From Phytohabitans sp036906915 (GTDB taxonomy: Bacteria; Actinomycetota; Actinomycetes; Mycobacteriales; Micromonosporaceae), in the NCBI RefSeq assembly GCF_036906915.1, contig NZ_JBAKHX010000060.1, forward strand, positions 1 through 51,878: a stretch of DNA of 51,878 bases, read 5' to 3'. The translations under genes were made by a program, and so were the position numbers. This document shows, piece after piece, positions 16,954 through 24,689 of this stretch; position 1 is the first letter of the stretch; every line of letters begins with the position of its first letter. The notes beneath the pieces were generated by a model. The model did not search any database. It was not told the DNA's origin and saw nothing but the letters and a program-made list of their open reading frames with translations.

Positions 16954-18561
16954 ATGACCTACCAGGTGTACGACACGACGCTGCGCGACGGGGCACAGCG
17001 TGAGGGGATCAGCTACTCGGTCGTGGACAAGCTCGCGGTGGCCAGGCTGCTGGACGAGTTCGGCGTCGGTTTCATCGAGGGCGGGTGGCCGGGAGCGATG
17101 CCGAAGGACACCGAGTTCTTCTCCAGAGCCCGGACCGAGCTGAACCTGAAGCACGCGGTGCTGGTCGCGTTCGGCGCCACCCGCAAGGCCGGCGTCGCCG
17201 TGGCCGCTGACCCGCAGGTACGTGCCCTGCTGGACGCCGAGACGCCTGCCGTGTGCCTGGTAGCGAAGTCCGACATCCGCCACGTCACGCGCGCGCTGCG
17301 CACCACCGGCGACGAGAACCTGGCGATGGTGCGTGACAGCGTCGCGCACTTCGTCGCCGAGGGCCGCCGGGTCTTCCTCGACTGCGAGCACTTCTTCGAC
17401 GGGTACCGCTTCGACCCGGCGTACACCTCCTCTGTCGTCGCGACGGCGCTGGAGGCCGGCGCGGAGGTCGTCGTGATGTGCGACACGAACGGCGGCATGC
17501 TGCCGTCGCGGATCACCGCCGCGATCACCGAGCTGACAGAGCGCCTCGGACACATCGTGGATGGCCCAGTCCCCGATCGTCTTGGTATCCACTGCCAGAA
17601 CGACACCTCCTGCGCGGTCGCCAACACCGTCGCCGCCGTCGAGGCCGGCGTGAAGCACTTCCAGTGCACGGCCAACGGGTACGGCGAGCGGCCCGGCAAC
17701 GCCGACCTCTTCGCCGTCGTCGGCAACCTGCAACTCAAGCTCGGGCTGCCCGTCCTACCGGACGGCTGCCTGGAACAGATGGTGCGCGTCTCGCACGCCA
17801 TCGCGGAGATCGCCAACATCGCCCCCGACACCCACCAGGCCTATGTCGGGGCCGCGGCGTTCGCTCACAAGGCGGGGCTGCACGCGAGCGCGATCAAGGT
17901 GGACCCGGTGCTCTACAACCACGTGGACCCGACCATCGTCGGCAACGACATGCGCATCCTGGTAACGGAGATGGCCGGCCGGGCCAGCATCGAGCTCAAG
18001 AGCCGCGAGCTCGGTATCGACCTGGCCGGCCATCCCGAAGCCCTCGGCCGCGTCACCAACCGGGTCAAGGAACTGGAGGCGGGCGGCTGGTCGTTCGAGG
18101 CGGCGGACGCGTCCTTCGAGCTGCTGGTCCGCGGTGAGCTGCCGGGTGAGGGGCCGGTACGCCCCTTCACGCTGGAGTCCTACCGGGTCCAGGTCGAGCA
18201 CCGCGAGGACGGCGCGGTCGTCTCCGAGGCCACCGTGAAGGTCCGGGTACGGGGTGAGCGCGTCATCGCCACCGCTGAGGGGAACGGACCGGTCAACGCT
18301 CTCGACGAGGCGCTGCGGGTGGCGCTGTCGAGGCACTATCCGGAGCTGGCGTCGTTCGAGCTGGCCGACTACAAGGTGCGCATCCTGGAAGGCAGCCACG
18401 GCACCGGCGCGGTTACGCGGGTGCTGGTGGAGACCATCGATGGCAGCGGCCGAGACTGGACGACGGTGGGCGTACACGAAAACGTGGTCGAGGCCAGCTG
18501 GCACGCCCTCGTAGACGCGCTGACCTACGGCCTGTCCCGCTCACCCGTGACGACCCGTTAA
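16954..18561 (+). CDS. cimA: Citramalate synthase CimA
   Basis: It condenses acetyl-CoA with pyruvate to (R)-citramalate, a threonine-independent entry to isoleucine. The 535-residue protein belongs to the 2-isopropylmalate synthase superfamily. The N-terminal TIM barrel starts MTYQVYDTTLRDGAQREGIS and includes FIEGGWPGAMPKD, VVMCDTNGGMLPSRI, GIHCQNDTSCAVAN and the metal-ligand region QCTANGYGERPGNADL. A C-terminal regulatory domain occupies about 400-530. The GWPG and NGYGER signatures favour citramalate synthase over LeuA. It is preceded by a leader peptide and terminator, so it is probably controlled by branched-chain amino acid supply. Confidence 0.93.
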   Translation: MTYQVYDTTLRDGAQREGISYSVVDKLAVARLLDEFGVGFIEGGWPGAMPKDTEFFSRARTELNLKHAVLVAFGATRKAGVAVAADPQVRALLDAETPAVCLVAKSDIRHVTRALRTTGDENLAMVRDSVAHFVAEGRRVFLDCEHFFDGYRFDPAYTSSVVATALEAGAEVVVMCDTNGGMLPSRITAAITELTERLGHIVDGPVPDRLGIHCQNDTSCAVANTVAAVEAGVKHFQCTANGYGERPGNADLFAVVGNLQLKLGLPVLPDGCLEQMVRVSHAIAEIANIAPDTHQAYVGAAAFAHKAGLHASAIKVDPVLYNHVDPTIVGNDMRILVTEMAGRASIELKSRELGIDLAGHPEALGRVTNRVKELEAGGWSFEAADASFELLVRGELPGEGPVRPFTLESYRVQVEHREDGAVVSEATVKVRVRGERVIATAEGNGPVNALDEALRVALSRHYPELASFELADYKVRILEGSHGTGAVTRVLVETIDGSGRDWTTVGVHENVVEASWHALVDALTYGLSRSPVTTR

Positions 18562-18603
18562 CCACTCTCAATCTCCTCCGCGCGGCGAGCTACGGTCCAA
18601 AGC

Positions 18604-18816
18604 ATGAAGCTCGGCATCGGCCTTCCGAACGCCCCGGCACATCCCCGGACCCGCCCTCGTCGACTGGGCACGCCGCGCGGAGGAGCGCGACTTAGCGCCC
18701 TCGCCCCGATCGACCGTCTCGCATCGGGCTCTTCACCCGAGCAGACCGAGCTGATGTTCATCCCGACAGTGGCCTCAGTGGACGAAGTCGACCGGCTGGC
18801 CGACGCGGTGAAGTGA
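18604..18816 (+). pseudogene. Remnant of LLM-class flavin oxidoreductase
   Basis: An intact N-terminus (MKLGIGLPNA) is followed by two frameshifts: the expected PGPALVDWARRAEERD reads in another frame at about 18645-18690, then LSALAPIDRL returns to frame. The sequence then jumps to a typical family C-terminus (ELMFIPTVASVDEVDRLADAV). About 230 internal codons are missing relative to luciferase-like, often F420-dependent monooxygenases. The open frame is therefore an accident of the deletion. The intact PPOX F420 gene immediately downstream suggests the lost partner used the same cofactor. Confidence 0.85.
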
Positions 18817-18819
18817 GCC

Positions 18820-19239
18820 ATGGACGAGACCGAGGCACGGCAACGGTTCGCCGCCGCACGCGTGGCGACACTCGCCACGGTGAGCAGCGGTGGCGCACCA
18901 CCGCACCACGCGCCGAATCTCGTGCCGGTCGTCTTCGCCGTCGAGGGCGACACACTGTGGACGGCCACGGACGCCAAGCCCAAGCGGGGTGGCGCGCTGC
19001 GCCGGTACGCCAACGTGCGCACCAACCCGGCGGTGGGCCTGCTCGTCCAGCACTGGGACGAGGACTGGTCGGCCCTCTGGTGGGTACGCGCGGACGGGCT
19101 TGCCGTGGTCCACGAGGCGCCCGCCACGGTGGCGCACGCGGTGCGGCTGCTGCGCGCCAAGTATCGGCAGTACGGCGAGGTCGACGTGGACGGGCCGGTC
19201 CTGGAGGTCGCTGTGCACCGTTGGCGCGGCTGGCCGTAA
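18820..19239 (+). CDS. PPOX-class F420-dependent protein
   Basis: A 139-residue split-barrel flavin/deazaflavin-binding protein of the pyridoxamine-5'-phosphate-oxidase-like group; the pattern fits the actinobacterial family with PPOX-class F420-dependent members (TIGR03668-like). Features are MDETEARQRFAAARVATLATVSSGG at the start (HVATLATV-type strand), LVPVVFAVEGDTLWTATDAKPK, the YANVRTNPAVGLLVQHWDEDW segment and a C-terminal WRGW. The substrate is unknown. The start codon is 3 bp after the luciferase-like remnant, implying a former two-gene operon. cofC in this window shows that the host makes F420. Confidence 0.85.
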   Translation: MDETEARQRFAAARVATLATVSSGGAPPHHAPNLVPVVFAVEGDTLWTATDAKPKRGGALRRYANVRTNPAVGLLVQHWDEDWSALWWVRADGLAVVHEAPATVAHAVRLLRAKYRQYGEVDVDGPVLEVAVHRWRGWP

Positions 19240-19256
19240 CAGGGGAAAATACCCGC

Positions 19257-19757
19257 GTGGACCTCGGCGATACCGACTCGACGGTGACAGTGCTGGCCGG
19301 CCTGGCCATCGTCGTTGGCATCGCCGGCGTCATCGTGCCGGTCCTGCCGGGCCTGCTGCTGTGCTGGGCCGGCGTGCTCGCCTGGGCGGTGCTCGGCGAG
19401 GGCGGCTGGGGCAAGTGGGTGGTGCTGGCGTTCGCCACGCTGCTCGCGTTCGCCGGCACGCTGGTCAAGTACCTGTGGCCGGGGCGCAAGCTGAAACGTG
19501 CCGGCGTGCCCAACACCACCCTGCTCGCCGGCGGCGCGCTGGGGCTGGCCGGCTTCTTCCTCGTGCCGCTCGTCGGCCTGATCGCCGGTTTCGTGCTCGG
19601 CGTGTGGCTCGCCGAACGGGCCCGGCTCGGCGACTCGGGGCAGGCGTGGCCGTCGACGAAGCACGCGCTCAAGGCGGTCGGCCTCAGCATGGTGATCGAG
19701 CTGTGCGCCGCGCTCGGCATCGCCGGCGCCTGGCTGATCGGCCTGGCGACGGTCTAG
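19257..19757 (+). CDS. DUF456 membrane protein
   Basis: An integral membrane protein of 166 residues, function unknown. GTG at 19257 follows AGGGGAAAA. Three to four hydrophobic segments are visible: AGLAIVVGIAGVIVPVLPGL near residue 12-31, a second about 37-65, a Gly-rich pair about 84-115 (GGALGLAGFFLVPLVGLIAG), and a C-terminal segment after SMVIELCAALGIAG. The LPG.LLCWAGVLAW and Gly-rich repeats fit DUF456. It ends overlapping the convergent MBL hydrolase gene by 4 bp. Confidence 0.85.
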   Translation: MDLGDTDSTVTVLAGLAIVVGIAGVIVPVLPGLLLCWAGVLAWAVLGEGGWGKWVVLAFATLLAFAGTLVKYLWPGRKLKRAGVPNTTLLAGGALGLAGFFLVPLVGLIAGFVLGVWLAERARLGDSGQAWPSTKHALKAVGLSMVIELCAALGIAGAWLIGLATV

Positions 19758-20371
19758 GCGAGCGTCACCGACTCCCCGACGGGGATGCGCGCGTACTCGG
19801 TGCCGCCCTTCATGTCGAGCCACCGGTCGACGTTCTGCTCGCCGCGCTCGCTCAGCATCGCGTCGTGGATCGAGAACGCCCGCCGAGGCTTGACCGCACG
19901 GACGAATTCCAGCGCCTCGGCGAGCTTGAGCCACGGCGCGGACGTGGGCACGAGCAGCGTCTCCACGGGTACGTCGGGCACGAAGACCGAGTCACCGGGG
20001 TGGTAGACGCCGTCGATGACATAGCCGACATTGGCGCAGCCGGGCAGGCCCTCGAAGATCTCGGCATGCGCACCGCCGACCACGCGTACCTGGTATCCCG
20101 CCGCCTCGAACGTGTCGCCGGGCGAGACCGCGGTGACGCCGTCGAGTTGCTCCGCGACCGCCGCTGGCGCGTACACGGGCAGCGACGGGTTCGTCGAGCG
20201 CGCGGCGGCCAGCCGGTCGGCGTCGATGTGGTCGGCGTGCTCGTGCGTGACGAGCACCGCTGAGGCATCGACGAACGCCTCGTCTTCCGACCACGTGCCA
20301 GGGTCGATCAGCAGCTGGCCGCCGTCGCGCTCTAGGCGCACACAGGCGTGTGTGTACTTGATCAAACGCAT
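19754..20371 (-). CDS. MBL-fold metal-dependent hydrolase
   Basis: A 205-residue metallo-beta-lactamase-fold protein of the UlaG-like (beta-lactamase superfamily domain 2) sort. It begins MRLIKYTHACVRLERDGG with LLIDPGTW, then the metal motif VTHEHADHIDADRL (HxHxDH) near residue 42. Later ligands include GGAHAEIF and YHPGDSVFVPD, and the C-terminus has AFSIHDAMLSERG. The natural substrate cannot be told. It lies 18 bp downstream of the carbonic anhydrase gene on the same strand and is probably co-transcribed with it. Confidence 0.88.
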   Translation of the reverse strand: MRLIKYTHACVRLERDGGQLLIDPGTWSEDEAFVDASAVLVTHEHADHIDADRLAAARSTNPSLPVYAPAAVAEQLDGVTAVSPGDTFEAAGYQVRVVGGAHAEIFEGLPGCANVGYVIDGVYHPGDSVFVPDVPVETLLVPTSAPWLKLAEALEFVRAVKPRRAFSIHDAMLSERGEQNVDRWLDMKGGTEYARIPVGESVTLA

Positions 20372-20389
20372 AGGTTCGACCCTAGCGCC

Positions 20390-21106
20390 TCAGCGAACGA
20401 GCGTGACCTTCCCCGTGTCGAGGTCGTACCGGGCGCCGACCACGGCCAGCTCGCCGGCCTCGACCTTTTCCCGCACGATGTCGCTGCCGTCCACCAGCGC
20501 CCGTGCCTGGGCCTTGATGTTCGCCACGACGGAGTTTTCGACCTTGTCGCCGCTCTGATCCAGAACGGGCGTGACGATCGGCCGGAGCGCCTCGACGATC
20601 GCACCGATGTGACCGGGGGCTGTGCCGCCGCTCTCGATCGCCTCGACGGTCGCCGAAACAGCGCCGCACCGCTCGTGGCCGAGCACGAGCAGCAGCGGCG
20701 GCGCGAAGTGCTCGACCGCGTACTCGATGCTGCCGAAGAGCAGGTCGTCGACGATGTTGCCGGCCACCCGGTTGTCGAAGATGTCGCCGAGGCCCTGGTC
20801 GAAGAGCACCTCCGGCGACACGCGGGAGTCGGCGCAGCCCAGCGTGATGACGAACGGGTCCTGGCCGGCGGCGAGCTCGTGCAGGCGCTGGAGGGACTGG
20901 TGGGGATGGCGGGAGTGGCCCGTGATGAAGCGATGGTTGCCCGACAGCAGCCGGTGGATGGCGGCGGCCGCGGTCTCGGGGATGGGTTCGGTGGCGGTGG
21001 CGGTGGCGGCGGATGCGGCAGTCGGGCGGGCAGCCAGCCCGACGGCTCCTGCGACCAGACCGCTGGCGGCGAGCAAGGCCCGTCGCTGCACAGCTCTGTG
21101 CTGCAC
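20390..21106 (-). CDS. Exported beta-carbonic anhydrase
   Basis: Zinc enzyme interconverting CO2 and bicarbonate. The 238-residue protein starts with a Tat-like signal: RRALLAASGLVAGAVGLA after two more arginines, then an Ala-rich cleavage region ending near residue 35. The mature beta-class domain has the zinc/dyad motif TLGCADSRVSPE and the second zinc motif LGHERCGAVSAT, plus FDNRVAGNIVDD. Export is unusual for beta-class enzymes in general but known among actinobacterial homologues. It is the first gene of a probable pair with the MBL hydrolase. Confidence 0.9.
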   Translation of the reverse strand: MQHRAVQRRALLAASGLVAGAVGLAARPTAASAATATATEPIPETAAAAIHRLLSGNHRFITGHSRHPHQSLQRLHELAAGQDPFVITLGCADSRVSPEVLFDQGLGDIFDNRVAGNIVDDLLFGSIEYAVEHFAPPLLLVLGHERCGAVSATVEAIESGGTAPGHIGAIVEALRPIVTPVLDQSGDKVENSVVANIKAQARALVDGSDIVREKVEAGELAVVGARYDLDTGKVTLVR

Positions 21107-21250
21107 GGATGTCTCCTAGGGTTGAGAACCGCTCAGGTCCGCCGGAGATGGTCCTCCCGCCCTGGCAGAGGAGGGAAGGGCTTGCGACGTAGCACACACA
21201 TCGCCGGGAAAGTGTTAGCGAGCACCCATCCGCCGGTGGTAGCGATAGGA

Positions 21251-22120
21251 ATGGCCTTCGACTCCTTACTCCATCGGGCCGGCGGCCCAGCCGTCCTCGA
21301 CCTGCTGGGCGGCAAGCTCTCCGGCGCTGAGCTGACGACGCTCCTACTCGCCGTCATGCGGCGCCGGGCATCGGCGCGGTCCCCGGCACAGGTGCTCCGG
21401 CGGTACACCGAAGATCGCTTCACGGAACTGGGCCGGACAGCGTTCCGCAACCTGCGCCGGGTGGAGGACGCTCTGTTGTCCACACTGTCCGGTGACGTGG
21501 AGATGGTGACGCTGGCGCCGGTCGCGCCGCTCGGCACCCACTCGGCGGTGGCCACTGTGGACCAGAACAAGGTCGTCACGACCATCAGGGGCACTGAGGT
21601 CGCGGCGGACCCCACAAACGGCCTCGCGTTGGAGGTCGCGCGCCGCCGCCAGGCACTGCTGCGCGAAAACGCCAGATCGGGTACCGCCGTGCGGCTCGCG
21701 GCGTTCCAGCGGGTGCTGCGCGCGCAGCGGTTCGAGGGGGCGAGCGCGCACTTTTCGTTGCTGGGACTGGTATCCGGAGGGCGGGACACCGGCGATCTGG
21801 TGTTCGAGCGGACACACATCGCCGAGCACCTGGCGTACCTTGTGGAGGCTCTGCGAGCCGCCGGCGCGCGTGAGATCGACGTGCGGGTGCGGGTGCTCGA
21901 CCCGCGGTTCGCCGCGCTGGCAGCGGAACTGCCCTACGAGGCGGTGGAAGGCAACAGCGGCTACTACACCGGCCTCACCTACAAGGTGTACGTCGAGGGT
22001 GGCGTGGAGGTCGCCGACGGCGGCTTCGTCGACTGGACGCGGCGCCTGCTCGGCAACAACAAGGAGCGCCTGCTCGTCAGCGGCGTCGGGATCGACCAGG
22101 TGGCGTCAGCGACCGGATAG
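21251..22120 (+). CDS. Conserved protein of unknown function
   Basis: I do not recognise the function of this 289-residue cytoplasmic protein. Most striking is LGTHSAVATVDQNKVVTTIRGTEVAADPTNGLALEVARRR (near 95-134, in pieces), followed by FSLLGLVSGGRDTGDLVFE and GYYTGLTYKVYVE near 238-250. The 'GYYTG...K' and RGTEV/ADPTN strings faintly recall class II aminoacyl-tRNA-synthetase-like folds such as HisZ, but the usual motifs 1-3 are not clear. The start could be the ATG at 21251 or an upstream GTG. It ends overlapping the convergent CapA-like gene by 15 bp, with no operon partner. Confidence 0.75.
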   Translation: MAFDSLLHRAGGPAVLDLLGGKLSGAELTTLLLAVMRRRASARSPAQVLRRYTEDRFTELGRTAFRNLRRVEDALLSTLSGDVEMVTLAPVAPLGTHSAVATVDQNKVVTTIRGTEVAADPTNGLALEVARRRQALLRENARSGTAVRLAAFQRVLRAQRFEGASAHFSLLGLVSGGRDTGDLVFERTHIAEHLAYLVEALRAAGAREIDVRVRVLDPRFAALAAELPYEAVEGNSGYYTGLTYKVYVEGGVEVADGGFVDWTRRLLGNNKERLLVSGVGIDQVASATG

Positions 22121-23167
22121 GCCGGTGCACCGGCGCAGGTCGGCGAAGCGGTCACGCTGGCGCTTGGCGGCCGCCCCGGTCAGCGGCACCGGCTGCCCGC
22201 TGCTGGACACGACGGCGGGCACCAGCTCGTTTCGCACCACCTGCCGCCCTCGCACCGTCAGCCGCAGCACCCCTGTCTGCGTACTGGCCGAGTTGCCGTA
22301 CCAGAGGAAGTTGCCCAGCCCGTACGCCACATACGTCTCGCCGAGCCAGCCGTCGCCCTGGAGCGTGTGCGCGTGCGTGCCGACGACGATGTCGGCGCCC
22401 GCCGCGGCGAGCTTCCCGGCGAACCGTTTCTGGTCGGAGGTAGGGCATTCGTTGCCCTCCTGCCCCCAGTGGTTGAACACGATCACGAGATCGGCGTCGC
22501 GCCGGGCGGCCGCTACCGCCGCGACGGCACGCTGGACGTTCCACGCCATCGCGATGCCGGGCCGGTCGTCGCGCGCGGCCCAGGTCGACGCGAGCATCCG
22601 GATCTGGCTGAACCCCAGCACCGCCACCCGCACGCCGCGCACGTTGGTGATCCACGGCTGGTGCGCCTCGGTCGTATTGCGCCCGGCGCCGAAGACCGGA
22701 TAGGTCGCGCGTTTCGCGCTGTCCAATGTGTCCAGCAGGCCGACCTGTCCATAGTCGAGCGCGTGGTTGTTGGCCAGCGAGACCGCGTCGATGCCCGCTC
22801 CACGCAGAGCGGCGTAGGTGCTCGTGGGCGCGCGGAAGTGGTACTGCTTCGGCTCTGGCCGGCCGCGCGTGGTGACCGCCGTCTCCAGGTTGACGATCGC
22901 GAGGTCCGCACTGGACAGCAGCGGGATGGTGGCGCCGAAGGCCGTTGCGGGCTCGCGTAGCAGCCGCGCCGTGCGGCCGGTGAAGTGCACGTCGCCGCCG
23001 AACGCGAGGGTGATCTCCGGTGGCGGCGTAGGGCTCGGCTGTGGGGGCGTCACGGTTGGCGAAGACGTTGGCGGCGCGGGTGGCGCGGGCTTCGACGGCT
23101 CGTCGCCACAGCCGGCGGCCAGGAACGCGACAAGCAGCGCCGCGATGCGTCCCCGGCCCCTCGTCAC
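22106..23167 (-). CDS. CapA/PgsA-family lipoprotein
   Basis: A 353-residue surface lipoprotein with a metallophosphoesterase-like CapA domain, the fold named after poly-gamma-glutamate capsule synthesis. GTG at 23167 gives a signal peptide (VTRGRGRIAALLVAFLAAGC) with lipobox LAAGC, then a Pro/Ser/Thr linker. The domain begins ITLAFGGDVHFTGR and continues NLETAVTTRG, VSLANNHALDYG, VFNHWGQEGNE and VVGTHAHTLQG, with AYGLGNFLWYG near its end, all standard metal-site motifs of the family. Upstream in-frame codons come from palindromic copy 4 and are not taken as coding. No other capsule genes are adjacent. Confidence 0.9.
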   Translation of the reverse strand: MTRGRGRIAALLVAFLAAGCGDEPSKPAPPAPPTSSPTVTPPQPSPTPPPEITLAFGGDVHFTGRTARLLREPATAFGATIPLLSSADLAIVNLETAVTTRGRPEPKQYHFRAPTSTYAALRGAGIDAVSLANNHALDYGQVGLLDTLDSAKRATYPVFGAGRNTTEAHQPWITNVRGVRVAVLGFSQIRMLASTWAARDDRPGIAMAWNVQRAVAAVAAARRDADLVIVFNHWGQEGNECPTSDQKRFAGKLAAAGADIVVGTHAHTLQGDGWLGETYVAYGLGNFLWYGNSASTQTGVLRLTVRGRQVVRNELVPAVVSSSGQPVPLTGAAAKRQRDRFADLRRCTGLSGR

Positions 23168-23206
23168 CAGCCCAGGGTACGAAACCGGGCGCCAGCCGCC
23201 GCCCGC

Positions 23207-23282
23207 GATCAAGGAAATCTCCATCGATCAAGGGCAACCGCACGTGGAAAAGAGATCGAACCACGTGCGTTTGCCCTTGATC
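23207..23282 (+). repeat. 76-bp palindromic element, copy 4
   Basis: Plus-oriented with extension (23207-23225, GATCAAGGAAATCTCCATC) and core 23226-23282. The centre is GGAAAAGAGATC and the arms are perfect except one C·T mismatch. It lies in the divergent gap 40 bp upstream of the CapA-like start, next to a G-rich tract, so here it is in a 5' rather than a 3' flank. Confidence 0.93.
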
Positions 23283-23310
23283 GGCGGGGAGGTGGGTGCG
23301 GCGGCGGTGG

Positions 23311-23350
23311 CGGGGGGCGGGGGGAGGGGGGAGGGGGGAGGGGGAGGGGG
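23311..23350 (+). repeat. G-run tract with G-quadruplex potential
   Basis: Six consecutive runs of five or six G, separated by single C or A, lie on the plus strand 29 bp after palindromic copy 4. The tract is 82 bp upstream of the first gene of the moxR operon. Confidence 0.85.
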
Positions 23351-23431
23351 CACAACGGGTGCACAGGTAATGCTTCGGCCGGCTTTCGGGGGTGGTTGCT
23401 CTTATGGGGGGCGTCAGTAGCGGAAGGGGAC

Positions 23432-23623
23432 ATGAGCATGCGGATCAAAGCCATCGTCGCGCTCAGCTTCGCCGGCGCGGCGGCCGCCGCGGTGATCGCG
23501 GGCGGTGCTGCGTACGCCAGCGAGGCCAACCGTGGCGACGACGCCAACGTGCGGATCGTCTACGAGGACTGTCCAGAGAAGAACGGCGGCACCGGGAACG
23601 CGCCGTCTGAGGAGAGCCTGTGA
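23432..23623 (+). CDS. Small exported protein, head of moxR operon
   Basis: A 63-residue product with a clear signal peptide (MSMRIKAIVALSFAGAAAAA, then a short Gly/Ala stretch and cleavage likely after AYA near residue 29). The mature part is about 34 acidic residues with VYEDCPEKNGG and a single cysteine. No homologue is recognised. A GGAAGGGG ribosome binding site precedes the ATG at 23432; an ATG at 23438 is possible. Its stop codon overlaps the moxR GTG (GTGA), so the two are translationally coupled, suggesting a role tied to the envelope operon. Confidence 0.75.
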   Translation: MSMRIKAIVALSFAGAAAAAVIAGGAAYASEANRGDDANVRIVYEDCPEKNGGTGNAPSEESL

Positions 23624-24636
23624 GCGCACCGACCACCACCGAAACCGAAGCGCCGGCGCCACACGTCCTGCTGGAGCAGGCGCTCTTCGAAGTGAAACGG
23701 GTCATCGTCGGGCAGGACAGGCTCGTCGAACGGCTGATGACCGCCCTGCTCGCCGACGGCCACTGCCTGCTGGAGGGCGTACCGGGAGTGGCGAAGACGC
23801 TCGCCGCGCAGACCCTCGCGACCGCGGTTGGCGGCACGTTCAACCGGATCCAGTTCACGCCCGACCTGGTGCCGTCCGACATCGTCGGCACCCGGATATA
23901 CCGTGCGTCGAAGGAGAACTTCGACGTCGAGCTAGGGCCGATCATGGCCAACCTGGTACTGGCGGACGAGATCAACCGGGCGCCGGCGAAGGTGCAGTCG
24001 GCCTTGCTGGAGGCGATGGCCGAGCGCCAGGTCTCCATCGGTGGCCGCTCGTACCCGGTGCCTGATCCGTTCCTGGTGCTCGCGACCCAGAACCCGATCG
24101 AGTCCGAGGGCGTGTACCAGCTTCCGGAGGCGCAGCGCGACCGGTTCCTCATGAAGATCGTCGTGGGCTACCCGACGGACGAGGAGGAGCTGGGCATCCT
24201 GTACCGGATGGGCACCTCGCGGCCGGAACCGCGCACGGTGCTCAACCCGCAGCGCCTCACCGTGCTGCAGGAACTGGCCCGCGGTGTGTTCGTGCACCAC
24301 GCGCTCGCCGAGTACGTGGTGCGGCTTGTCGTTGCGACGCGTGATCCTGCTCGGTTCGGCGCGGGTGACCTCAAGTCCCGCCTCGCGTACGGCGCGAGCC
24401 CGCGGGCCACGCTCGGCCTGGTGGCAGCCGCACGCGCGCTGGCGCTGTTGCGGGGCCGGGAGTACGTGCTGCCGAACGACATCACCGACCTCGCCGTCGA
24501 CGTGCTGGCGCACCGGCTGGTGCTGTCGTTCGACGCGGTGGCCGACGGCGTGGTGCAGGAAGACGTGGTGCGCCGGCTGGTCGAGGCGGTGCCGCCGCCG
24601 CAGATCGCCCCCCACCAGGCGGAACAAGCGGCATGA
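23620..24636 (+). CDS. MoxR-family AAA+ ATPase
   Basis: A 338-residue MoxR chaperone-type ATPase, typically acting with DUF58 and VWA proteins to mature or assemble other complexes. Walker A-like GVPGVAKT is near residue 51, Walker B VLADEINRAP near 112, the sensor-1 region LATQNPIESEGVYQLPEAQ near 150, and the arginine-finger/lid domain follows. The GTG start overlaps the stop of the small exported protein. Its stop overlaps the start of a micro-ORF that bridges to the DUF58 gene. Confidence 0.95.
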   Translation: MSAPTTTETEAPAPHVLLEQALFEVKRVIVGQDRLVERLMTALLADGHCLLEGVPGVAKTLAAQTLATAVGGTFNRIQFTPDLVPSDIVGTRIYRASKENFDVELGPIMANLVLADEINRAPAKVQSALLEAMAERQVSIGGRSYPVPDPFLVLATQNPIESEGVYQLPEAQRDRFLMKIVVGYPTDEEELGILYRMGTSRPEPRTVLNPQRLTVLQELARGVFVHHALAEYVVRLVVATRDPARFGAGDLKSRLAYGASPRATLGLVAAARALALLRGREYVLPNDITDLAVDVLAHRLVLSFDAVADGVVQEDVVRRLVEAVPPPQIAPHQAEQAA

Positions 24637-24689
24637 GCACCCCACGAAAGCGCTCGCCGCGCTCACCCTTCCGGGGGGACCCCGCATGA
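24633..24689 (+). CDS. Bridging micro-ORF A (18 aa)
   Basis: ATG overlaps the moxR stop (ATGA at 24633) and its TGA overlaps the DUF58 start (ATGA at 24686), filling the junction exactly. The peptide would be MSTPRKRSPRSPFRGDPA. Inside is a hairpin, 24640-24678: CCCC, CG and AAG pair with GGGG, CG and CTT, interrupted by two mismatches. The 3' arm contains the GGGGGG that would serve as the DUF58 ribosome binding site. Translation is inferred from the overlaps; the peptide itself may be irrelevant. Confidence 0.6.
   Translation: MSTPRKRSPRSPFRGDPA

Noticed and set aside
23167..23224. N-terminal extension of the CapA-like protein to an upstream ATG
   Set aside because: The extra codons derive from palindromic copy 4 and would put 19 residues before a perfectly placed lipoprotein signal peptide starting at GTG 23167.
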